Shown: one piece after another, positions 1-10,781 of the stretch
How positions within the stretch are numbered: the first letter of the stretch is position 1
How the letters are laid out: each line of letters begins with the position of its first letter
Origin: Distichodus sexfasciatus
Taxonomy: Eukaryota; Chordata; Actinopteri; Characiformes; Distichodontidae
NCBI GenBank assembly: GCA_032718565.1
Contig: JAVGVS010000159.1
Location: 313,901-377,900, forward strand
Length of the DNA stretch: 64,000 bases
Direction: 5' to 3'
Position numbers and translations under genes: made by a program
Notes under the pieces: generated by a model
Database searches by the model: none
Told to the model about the DNA's origin: nothing
What the model saw: the letters and a program-made list of their open reading frames with translations, nothing else

Positions 1-420
1 TAATGCTAAAGCTACTGCCAATGTTACGCTAACTCTACTGCTAACACACCACCAGACACTAACACAGAGCACAAGACAAAGACAGACTTCACCAGGACTC
101 CAAGCAAACAGCAGACTGGGGCATGGGCAGAGTCTCAGGGCTTGAGTGTGGTCTCCGTGGACACATAGGTATTGTGAGGGTGCACAGACAAAGACAAGAA
201 CAATGGACTGAACTTATATAACTCAGGAAACTAAACAAGACAATCAAGGACCAACCAATGAACAACCAGGGACTTAACTAAGGGGAAGGAACAGAATCAA
301 GACGGCTAACGAGAAAAACTCAAAACACATGTGAACCAGGAACCCAGGGGAAACAGTATTTGTAGTCTCTTTGGCGGCCTCTGGTGGCCGCTGGGGCCAA
401 CTGTCCTGGGGGAGACATGA
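1..420. repeat. Probable interspersed repeat fragment
   Basis: The composition and phrases ('aagacaatcaaggaccaacc', 'actaaacaagaca', 'ggcggcctctggtggccgct') resemble the terminal part of repeats that are frequent in fish genomes. The right end includes a CTCF-like GGCCACCAGAGG on the minus strand at about 378-389. Only one copy is in the window, so repeat status is not proven. Confidence 0.3.
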
Positions 421-3400
421 CATCGTTCTCATAAAGCACGGTGAAAAACCTGTGTATCTGGCTGGTTTGGTCCATCAGTGTGTCCTCCAATGCTATTAAA
501 AGTTCCACTATTTTTAACATTATGTGTCACCTGTCTCCACTTTGTACCTTTTACAGAGTGAAACTCCAGCCACTTCAAATGAACGTTCTCTAATTTATGG
601 TAGAATTAAATTGACCTAATGAAATTTTTTACATAGCCAACACTGAAAACTCATACAAGTTAGTAAAAAATACATAAATGATTATGATAAATGAAAGACA
701 GTGTATTTAGTTATGACCAAATAGCATTGGTGTCAAATGACACTGTCAGGTCATTGTTCTGTCTGGGAACTGCCCCAGTGCGTTCCTAACAGGGCAGAAT
801 GACAGGGCAGGATATTTCTCTTCTCTGCTGTCGAGTCACAGGCAGGAAGATACCTGGGCAAACAGCCGGGAATGAAATATTGATGAGCAGCTCCGCCCTC
901 TCACAATCACTAGCACTTTACAATCCCGGCAACTGACAGGCCAAACAAGGCAGTGAAGCCAGAAGGTCTGGCACAGACGATATACAGCACACAGATAAGA
1001 TTCAGACAGGAAAACATCGCCTTTTAGATAAAGAGAAGAGGAGTAAATGTTTCTAATGAGCAAAACAGCTTGACTCGATTTATTAAGGTCACGACAAGTC
1101 GAAAAGTTACTGATTTGGAAGACTTCGAGGTGGTTTTTGTTGTTTGAACTTCCAATATCCAAATTCTAGCCAAACTTACAGTGTGTCCGAGACTTGGTGT
1201 GCAAATCACATTTGTCATCACGATACGATATAATATTGGTTCAACTGACAATGATTAGACGTCTGCTGATATTACAACGTCTGCAGTTATATGATTTTGA
1301 TTGATTCTAGGAGCCAGTGATGGATATTAGACAATATCATGCTGATTTAACACAATCTCTTCCATTAATTAGAGCCGGGCGATTCATAACTCACCCGGGT
1401 CAATCACCCGGATCCATTAAATAACTTACGAGTCACAAATCTGGGGTCTCCATTGACCCAAATCCATTGAGTCCTAACTACACCATGACTAAAATATAAA
1501 CCCCATCACGTACATACCTCTTATAATGATTTTAAACTCATTACAAGATCAATTCAGCCATAGTAGCAAGTATAGCTGCTAAAAATGTCATAATTTACTG
1601 TTCGTTTGCACCACCACTCTCAAATGAGGGATCCCAAGAACTTTCTATAGAGTTGAATCTTCTTTGTAGACTACAGGACTCGTGTCAGTTGAATCAACTT
1701 CCACACAGCAGAATCCGAATCGCGGGTTAGCGCCTGTCACTGCCATGAGTGAATTCGCCTGTTAACTTAATCTACAGCCGGAAACATACAGCCAAATCTG
1801 GGGTGCCTTTCCCAACGAACTTAGTGTTGCTGGCGTGGTTAGCGACTATGCTTTTGGGAAACGCACCCCTGAATCGTTCGCACAAGCGGGTTAGCGCTCA
1901 CCAAACCACATACAGAATGAATCCGCCATTTCAGTTAGTGATTTTACGATACTGACTCAAGTGACTCGCACACCCGGATCAGTTTATTGAGTGACTCCTA
2001 AAAAATTAGCCGAATCCGAATATTACAGTTCTACCAATCATGTCAAATGTCGCTACATGGATACAATAATCAACAAGTCCATAGAATTAATTCAGAATGA
2101 AAACAGATGCTATACATATTGTAATGTCTCTTTACACTGAACATAAAGATGAAGGTTTTTACTTTATAAATTAAGAGAAATAATCATATTGTCCATTAAT
2201 AAGCAGTCAAATCATGGCACCTAAAATCAAATATCATGTGTTTAGTCATGAACCTGCTTGCAAACACATGAGCTCAGTAAAACGCTGTTTAAACCCCCCC
2301 AAAAACAAACCCTAACAAATTGTGGCTCCATATCTCACTGAGTGTTGTGGAGTAATATTTTACCCATGATTGCAAGCAAGACATTTATTACATGTAATAT
2401 TTTATGCACTCTATCCTCTCTCTCTCTCTCTTTCTCTTTCCGGACACTAATTCCTCCCTTCTCTCCTCTCAGAGTGTTCACATCTATTATTTAACCGTCT
2501 AGTTTTATTTCAAAGAGTTCCTAAAAAAAATGTGGCAGCGGCAGTGGCTCCCCGGCGCTTTTTGTTCGTAGGCCGCCGGTTGGCTTTCAACCTTTTTGCT
2601 TGCAGTTTTTGCCGTTGCGAGGTCAAAGCCCTGAGCCAGACATCACCCACTCGTAGCTCTGTGGGAACGCGGCTTTTCACATCAGTGACATCGCATCAGG
2701 CTGCAGTTTCTTTTTTTTTCTCTCTAAAGAATAAAAATTGCAGCCAGTTTTCTCACATGAGCTATTAGACATTCACCACTTTTTATTTAGGTGGGGAGGG
2801 GTTTACAGTTGCTTAGGAACAAGCCAAATGCTAATAAAACAGAGGAATAGAAGTAGAAATAACAAAGAAATCAAGGTGATTGCACAAACAGAGGTGACTG
2901 AAGACTTTTGCATAGTGCTGTCTGTGCATTTACAAAAATACAAAATCAATCATTTGACATAACATGATGAGACCTTGTACTTTGGTACAGAACTAAACAA
3001 AACATTTATGGAATGTTCCATAAATTTTGGCGAAGCTGAGCTTAATTACACAAACTACCATGTAATATAATGTCGTAATGTAATTACGAAGCTTAATTTC
3101 AAAAAATCTTGGATTAAGCCTAGTCTTCAACTAAGTTGTAGTACCAAAGGAGTTTTACCATTCAAAATCAAAGCTAGTCTAAGACTAGTCTTAATCCTCG
3201 ACTGGGAAATTGTCCCTTTACATTAAGAGCTACAAATTGACAACTAAAAGATGCACCACATGCACACTCAATTTTCCCTATGTCTTGAAAAACATTCACG
3301 TAAACACAGCAGTAAAGTAAGCAGTAAATGCTCACCTTATGGCTCAAATGCCACATCAATAAAGCCAGACAAATAATAACATTTTTGAAAGTGTGCAATT

Positions 3401-4049
3401 CCACCTATTTTTAGATCCTATTTGGATTTTTGCAACCTTCATTTAGTGGTTTGCTCATAGCTGCAATGGCTCTAACTTATTTATGCAAATAGGAATGCAT
3501 GTAAATGGATATTGATGTGCACATACACACACACACACATTACATTGACATTGAGCGGAGTTTCTACTGTTGGAAAGGTTGTTAAAGACTTCCTCCTTAA
3601 GGGCTTTGACCCAAATATCTGCAAACCAGCTTTGAGACAAAATACATTGTAAAAAAGCACTTATACATAGATGTAGTGAATTACATACTGCTTCGCTGTA
3701 TAAGCAAGTCTCCAGTTTACAGGTGGTGCTGAGCTACACCAGCAGTAAATTTTGCATTTTCATTGGGTGAATAAACAGGATTTATCAGCTGGCCTTGAAC
3801 CAGTGTTTCCTCAGCTGTGAGAGAGTGTAGATTTCACAGGGCAAGTGCGTTGGTATTTTGGTCATGATGTCATGATGTGTACACAATAAAGCATTGTGTG
3901 TGGGTTGGTGAAACCTGCAGGTATTTGGAGGAGCTTAGGAGGAGTTGACAAAAGTTCAAAATGGAAGTATCTAGTCCCAATTAAAGAAGGTGTTTGGCTT
4001 AAACCAAAGAATCAGCTAAAGCAGGAATTTTTACTCCGGGCCTCACAGT
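421..4049. other. Gene-free interval
   Basis: No coding exon supported. 1365-2020 contains CACCCGGATC twice (about 1408 and 1972) along with several 'gagtca'/'tgactc' words, suggesting an old repeat. A CT tract lies at about 2417-2440. 2530-2720 is a GC-richer island (cagcggcagtggctccccgg) without a supported gene. Confidence 0.4.
3111..3216. repeat. Short palindromic MITE-like repeat, copy 1
   Basis: Begins ggattaagcctagtcttcaa and its second arm reads tagtctaagactagtcttaatcc in inverse. The interior and right flank are shared with the element at 13307-13415, at roughly 80-85% identity by eye. The shape is a foldback non-autonomous DNA transposon. Confidence 0.65.
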
Positions 4050-4124
4050 TTGAGAGTTAGAGGAGTTATAGGTCAAACCATGCTTTCCTTCGCTGTAGCA
4101 CCAATATTCCTATCACTACGTTTC

Positions 4125-4255
4125 TCAGCCCATGCCAAGATGCGCACCATGGCTTGGGGATGGTACTTTGCTTGTGAGTACCTGGGATTTAAACCAGCAA
4201 CTTTCAGATCACAGGGCAAATACGCTAATCGTTACGCAACCATCTGCCCTAAGCG
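4125..4255 (-). mobile_element. SINE family A, 5'-half copy
   Basis: Contains 'gcttggggatggtacttt', 'gtgagtacctgggatttaaa', 'ccagcaactttcagatcaca' and 'cgctaatcgttacgcaacca', which on the minus strand reads as a tRNA-like head with a B box, as in the family A copies elsewhere. The 3' half of the element is missing or diverged. Confidence 0.55.
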
Positions 4256-4959
4256 GTTAGGATATTCTCCTCTTGACCAAGGGCTTATGGGAACAAAAAA
4301 GAACAAAAATATTGGTTTGTAAATGATAAGTATTGCTTCTGAAAAAAGACAAATATAGGTGGTTGGCTTTTACAGTGTTTTACTGTAAATTACTTTATAC
4401 TTTTACTTTAAATTACTGTAAATACTTTTACAGTGATATGCTGTGTTTTGTGATTAGTGTTGTACTGTAAATATCAAATATATTACTTGCTGTAAAATTA
4501 TGTGCAGAAAATGGAAGCCAACTCTGCCAGTTTTCTACTGTAAATTTACCGCCAGGTTTTTTAAGTTTGCTGTAGATTTAAATATTTTATTTTTTAAAAA
4601 GTAGTAAAATACTGTATTAAAATTTACATTAACCACAATTGGTTAAGAGTGTAGGATGAGGGTTAAAATTTGTATTATTTAGGGATAGAGAGCGAGATGG
4701 TCATTTAAAAAAAACAACACATTTATCTAGTAACTTTTAACTACACTTACTGGTACTCAAACACCCTGACCTGAACCTGCTCTGCCTCCAGGCCACTGAC
4801 TAGCAAGAAGTGACACCTTATTTAAGAAATAAGCAGCAGAGTCACAGCAGGGTCTCGTTGTAATATGGTCAAGAATTTCTCTTCCTCTCTCTTTCTCTCT
4901 CCTGTTCTTGTTCAGACTCATGAACACTAATTAAAGTAGAGATAACTCTCCCCTTTTGG

Positions 4960-5480
4960 GCAGTGGCCATGCTGATTTTCTCACACTAATGATCAAACTG
5001 TAATTCAATTTTGAGAAACATTTGGAGAAAATGAAGGCTCTCTTTTTCTCACATATATCAAGCCACACTTTCATCAGATTAACTCTGTAAAAAGCTGGAA
5101 GCAATATTAGAATAATATTTTACGTTACTGGGGCCACTATGGGCCTAAAATTAAAGTCCTTGGTCTGTAAGAACTATTAATTAATTAATCATCATTAGGA
5201 CTGTTCCCATTATTAGCTTTTTTGAGTTTGAGACCTTAAAATGTAGCCTTGGGCCATGAAATGTCACTCATGCAAATGCTAATAAGAAACCTAAACATGA
5301 CAGTGGTATGGAATTATTTCTAATAAGAGTGCAAGCTTGGGTCCAGTGGATTAAGCTGAATTATAAATGGGCATCCGCTGCATTCTTTGAATGATGGAAG
5401 AATAAAGAATACAAAGGTGCACAAAAGCTTTTATATGTCAGCAGATCTCATGAGTGAAGAAGCTTCTTTACCTCGGGATT
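4960..5480. promoter_or_regulatory. Candidate conserved non-coding element
   Basis: A repeat-free AT-rich block upstream of kctd9 with homeodomain-type and octamer-type words: 'attaattaattaatcatcat', 'tcatgcaaatgctaataaga', 'cacactaatgatcaaactgt'. It lacks any open frame. Such motif density is typical of developmental enhancers, but conservation was not tested. Confidence 0.3.
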
Positions 5481-5569
5481 TTGACTACCTTCATGGCATT
5501 TGGCATATAAAGATCTCTTTAAACTGGCATTTTGGCATATAAAGACTCCTTTTCACCGGGGGTTACGTT

Positions 5570-5612
5570 CATGGGATTCGGCAGATGCTCTTATCTGGGG
5601 CGACATACTTTT
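5570..5612 (-). mobile_element. V-SINE tail fragment
   Basis: The text 'gggattcggcagatgctctt' followed by 'atctggggcgac' is the reverse complement of the usual fish SINE tail (gtcgc..gataagagcatctgcc). Only about 40 bp are recognisable. Confidence 0.45.
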
Positions 5613-5859
5613 TAAAATTGCAGTGTGAGTCTTCATGGAGCAAATAGGATTCTATAGGCACAATGGTGGAATGCTGGAGATCAATCTAGAGAAGCAATCT
5701 AATCCCAGCACATTTAGGAGGATTTAATTGGTGTGTAGTCAATAAAAGATATGAAAAATGAAAGCTTGTCTGGCCATTTCTTTGCATTTTTTCCTATTAG
5801 TGAAAATAAGTTGGTAGTATGAATGCCAGACATAAGCACAGCTGGTACATGCTCTTCAT

Positions 5860-7200
5860 TATTACTTTTTCTTACTAATGTTTTCCTTTAACTCCTTCCG
5901 CAGTTTCAAATGCCATGGCTTCAAATTTTTCAGATTATTGAGGAGACATTGGCTATTTCATTTCCAAATGCAGCAATCGTTTTCCCTCTTTTTTCGGAGG
6001 AAAAGGTTGTAATTCTCATTTCAGTCTGAAGGATGTCTCCATTAAGATTGTCATTGCCACAAGGAGGGTTCTCCTCTAAGGAGGAGTGTGCTATTACATT
6101 TCTTGTGTTTAGCCTGTTCCTGAAGTGAGCTTAACACTATTTCAACAGCTAGAGCAACTATAATCAGCAGAAACATCTAGAAACAGTCTTTACTACTTCT
6201 CCTTTTTTCACTCTTTCACCCTTTTATCCTTTTCTCCATTTTTCCCCCCACAGCAATCACACAATTTCCAAATTTTGCCTCCCAAGTTATAAAGTGTTCC
6301 TTTAAACAAATGTAACTGTCCTCTTGGTTGGAGTCCATTACGTTATTGCTGTGCTACATCATCTCACATGAGCAGATAAACTGTCATTTTTGATATGTGT
6401 ATTTTCCCCTTTAAACTAAATGTTTAGCTAAGAAGAAGACCATGATTTATTGGAGAGGTTTTATTAGTTGCGGACCTTTCCGCAGTCGTTCTGGACGACT
6501 TTATAGGGAGAGGCATTGTACGGTGCCAGGAATTTACGTACGCACACACCCTTATCTGCTTTGATAATTGTTGTAGTCTGTTTAAAAGAGGATTATGAAG
6601 TAGATAAAGTTCTGAGACCCATCACAGAAATGCAGCAATACGTTTAGCCAGACATGGTTCTGCAAACTGTCACGTTGGAGTTTTTCTCAAGGCCTCAGGA
6701 CCAAACAAAGTCATTATTGCGTTTTGTTGTGGTTTGTAATTTTCAAAGAAAAGAACAAATGTTTGTTCAAATTTACAGCACACAGAGTTAATGTTAATAG
6801 TTGCAACACTGGTGCGTTTTGAGTCTTTTGAGGTCAACACACCAGCAAACTGAGCCAACCACAGGCCTCTCTTTCCGTATCAGATACAAAGTGCACACCA
6901 TTTGTCCATAAACTGCCTTATCTAATTTATTCTTCAAGAAGATAATACTCGGCCCACGTTACCCAAACATGGAGACATGAACAATAGGGGAAACTTCCCT
7001 GCATCTGGTGACCAAATTGACAACGAGACAGGCAATTATCGGGCTTGGTGTGTTTGCAGAGCATGCAAGGCAGTTAGAGACGTGCAGTGACATTTTGAAA
7101 ACCAGCACTTTTTTTCTCTCTCTGGCCGAAGATAAGATTGTGCTCGCCATGTGAGAGTCACTCAGCTGTAAACAGGATATTGTCACTCATTGCCTGATTG
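5860..7200. promoter_or_regulatory. Cluster of candidate conserved non-coding elements upstream of kctd9
   Basis: Repeat-free blocks at about 5870-6180, 6480-6600, 6660-6870 and 6960-7190 contain words such as 'cttatctgctttgataattg', 'gagacatgaacaataggg' (SOX-like ACAATAG) and 'gacaggcaattatcgggctt'. No coding frame. Offered as candidates only. Confidence 0.25.
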
Positions 7201-9285
7201 TTTAATTTTTTTTTCATTAAACAGAGCATGTTCCACTTCTAAAAACATCACCTACATGAGCGCAAATACACTTGTTTAACATTTAATTAGGTTATTAGTT
7301 ACAGCTTATCTAGGACGTGTTATTAGGCCAAAGGAGGGGATAGTGAGGGGCGAAATGGAATAAAAGAGAGATTAAAAAAAACTATGTGGGACTTTGATCA
7401 GACGCTCACTTTATTAGGAACACTGACTTTGTATTTCCATTCACCAGAAACATAATTAGGTCCACCTTATAAATGCACTTTGCAGGTGTGCAATTACCAA
7501 CTGTAATAAGAGGTTTTCATGCAGACTTTGTCAGTCAACCTCTAAACCATTTAGCCTTCGCCCGGGGATTAAAAAACATGTTTTTCATTCCAGTTAGTTC
7601 CAAGAAGAAACCTAATCTTTACATTCTGTTTCAGGATTCTGATGCCATAATTAAGAACTGAGTTAAATATTATTGAAGAGCAGTTAATAATGTATTTTTT
7701 TATGTATCGACTTAATAAAATGGCATATTCACCATTCAGCAGTAAGATTATGAGCTCTGAGACATCAGACTATCATATTGTGATTTATCAAAATCACTTA
7801 TCAAATCCCAAAAATCATGTATCATATGTATAATGACTGATCTATGTTTTCGTTTTGGATTGATGCTCATTGATCATTGAACTGATGTATCAATGCAGAT
7901 CGATTTATTGTTACACCTCTTGTAAATAACATTAACTTGTCACAAAGCTGGACCCTGTTGTCTGATGCAAAAGAAACGTTGCCGCAGCTAAGTCTGCTGA
8001 AAATGTTAATGCTGCTTCCAATAGAAAGGTGTCAGAACACACAGTGCATCGCAGTTTGTTGTCTATGTCAGGACTGCAGACCTGCTCAATAATAGATGGC
8101 TGGTCATAATGTCATGGCTGACTGGTATCTATTTCTGTATTACTGTGCATACAGCTTTCAATAACCCAATTTATACACTTGACCCATGGAACTTTGACAA
8201 GCAGTTTATTAAAGCATTTTAAATGCATTTGCATTTCCATTATCATGAAGTTATGGCGGATTTGTGTATATCAACAAATTAAAACAAATAAGCACCAAAA
8301 TGCAAAACAGTGATAATTTTTAAGACTGATAATTGGCTGAGTAATGCGGGACATTTTGCTTCACCATAGAAGCTGATGGCATAGCCATGACCATAGAAGT
8401 TTAACCCCAGTTTGTAAACCAGAAACATGTATAAACAAACAGCAATTAACATTTTCATTAGCATCAAAAATCCAAACAATAACTAATTAAATAATTTTAT
8501 GCTTGTTTTCAGTTACATTCATTCCAAATCTTTCTTAATGTCCAATTTTCATTTGCTCTTTGAAGCATCATGGCTGGGTATAATTTTACCCAAACCCCGT
8601 CTCAACAAAGGTGCACCAGTAAATTGCTAAGAACCTGACTACATAGTAAAGATTTCCTAACATAAAATGGCTTAGAGGATCTGCAGTCATTAGTAGAGAT
8701 GGAGAGTATATAATAATAGCATATTATGAGAACCACACTTGAAAAATACCACAATATTATTGTATAATCCCAAAATTAATGCCTCACATAGAGATATAAT
8801 TGAACAGATCATTGCAGCTTCTGCTGATCTCTTTATTCACTAACAAATCCCAAACAGTTCGTAATGAATGTGGATTGTTTATTACTCTCATTTCTAATAA
8901 CAAAATTCACATTATTCATCACTAGCTGTTAACACACTGCTTTTTTATTAAATAACGTAAATCTAAGTAGGTTAATTGGTGCAAATCGTTTTTCTGAGAT
9001 AAGGCCCTCATGACAACTACATCCTCACTGTAAAAACCAGAATGATTTATGGTGCATTAAATGCAGTCTCAGACACAGCATGCTGTTTCTTAAGCAAGCA
9101 AAGAAAACACAAACTATTTCCTTAGAAATCAAATAACTAAAGTGGGATGTTGGTTGGAAATGGAAGCTCAAGGTGACGATGTTTGGTGCTCCAGTCGACG
9201 TTTTGATGCCATCTAGCGGTTAGAAACGAAGACACATTGTCACACAGGCAAATGTCAAAAACAGTTTTGTGATGAATATTTGAAG
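7200..9285. other. Gene-free interval
   Basis: AT-rich with no exon supported. 7840-7925 ends in 'cgatttattgttacacctct', a phrase common at the ends of fish repeats, so an old element is possible there. A CTCF-like 'gccatctagcgg' lies at about 9208-9219, just before the repeat at 9289. Confidence 0.35.
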
Positions 9286-9288
9286 GAA

Positions 9289-9645
9289 TATTCATTCATT
9301 CATTTTCCAAACCGCTGTAATCCCAACTGGGGTCGCGGGGGGACCGGAGCCTATCCCGACAACTTTTGGGCACAAGGCGGGGACCAGCCCTGGGCAGGTG
9401 CCAACACACCGCGGGGCTCACACAGTCACACACACACATTCACACCCTAAGGGCCAATTTAGAGTCGTCAATTAACCTATAACGCATGCCTTTGGACTGT
9501 GGGAGGAAACCAGAGCACCCGGAGAAAACCCACGCAAACACAGGGAGAGCATGCAAACTCCACACAGAAAGGCCCTACTGTTGTCCCCGGGATTTAAACC
9601 CAGGACCTTCTCGCTGTGAGGCGGCAGCTCTAACCACCCTGTAAG
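9289..9645 (+). repeat. Common teleost interspersed repeat ('ggcacaaggcgggga' family), copy 1
   Basis: Begins 'cattcattcattttccaaac', then 'gctgtaatcccaactggggt', 'ggcgggg', 'gggccaatttagagtcgtca', 'gactgtgggaggaaaccaga', 'gagcatgcaaactccacaca' and 'tcgctgtgaggcggcagctc'. It sits between duplicated 'aaggaatattca' sequences at 9282-9293 and 9643-9654, which look like a target-site duplication. The element matches a repeat type found throughout ray-finned fish; I do not know its formal family name. Confidence 0.8.
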
Positions 9646-10399
9646 GAATATTCAATTTTTACAAAATATTATTTAAGACCAGTTTTGAGAAGAAGCTGAC
9701 AAAATTAGTGACACTACTAATCTCTGACTGTTTTTTCAGTAGCTACTTTAAAGCTACTGAAAATGCTTGACCTGGGAACTATGCTTTGGCTACATCATCA
9801 CAAAAAACTTTTTAACCATTATTTTCTTTCATATAATACAAATACAGTTATTTTCAGGTATCGGGGCATTCCTTGTTGATTTCTGGTTTTCATGTTTATG
9901 ACACAAATATGGTTCTGAATGGAATTGGTTCCTGTCATTTAATAAATTCCAGCATTTTAGATACATTTAAACCTTCCTTAAAGCAAGATAAATCTTTTGT
10001 TTTGTATTTAGATGCCTGTCATATCTTCAAAACAATTTAGATAGATTTTCACTTTCCTAAAATCAAGGTACATGTTTAGTTTTGTGAATAGATGGCATCT
10101 TCTCACTCTCTTTCTCTCCTATTCTCGCCTACCAGAAGAATGTCCATCATCCTCTTCATGATGCATGTCCTGTTATGTTAGAATGAGAAGTTGTTAGAAA
10201 TGTGTTCCTTCATGAACGGCTTTCTGAAAAGTGTCTTTCACACCTACATACAGAAAACACTTTCTCTCTCAGTCACGGAAAACACCACAAAGGGCAAAAC
10301 GTCCTAGTGTCTGCAACCTAACTGTGTTATTTTTGTGCTTTGAGGCGTTTTTTTTTTTTTTTTTTCATTGTGAAACCACTCCTTATATTTAATGCTTTA

Positions 10400-10781
10400 A
10401 CCCAGAAGGATCAGCCCAGAGGAGCGCCAGCTCGACACCGTAATAATTTCCCTTGCAAATTCCAAACGAGTGAAGCTACAATTGTCTCCGATTGGCTCGC
10501 CACCAGCCACGTTGGGCCCAGGGCGCCGTGTGATTGGTCCACTGTTGACTTAGTAACAGCCGCGCTCGCTCTGATTGGACGCTCGCCCCTCATAACCTCG
10601 ATACGCCGTAGCTGGTTAGGTTGCTACTTCCCAAGCTACACGCGATTTGGGACGCAGCCTCTGAGTTTTTCCTCATCTCGCTTGGGGATGAGTTGGATGT
10701 AGAGCTATCGTTTTATATCATATTTAATATACATATATTTTCGTCCATTACCACCGTAAATAATAATAGCGTAAACAAAGA
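10400..10781 (+). promoter_or_regulatory. kctd9: kctd9 promoter and 5'UTR with three evenly spaced CCAAT boxes
   Basis: This stretch is rich in G, C and CpG compared with the AT-rich flanks and lies directly upstream of the kctd9 ATG. ATTGG (reverse CCAAT, the NF-Y core) occurs at 10491-10495, 10533-10537 and 10574-10578. All three are in the same orientation, within (T/C)GATTGG contexts, at 42- and 41-bp spacing. A CGCCCC Sp1-like box lies about 10585. No clear TATA box was seen, which fits a CCAAT/CpG type of widely active promoter. The transcription start is not defined; it probably lies between 10600 and 10750. Confidence 0.6.
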
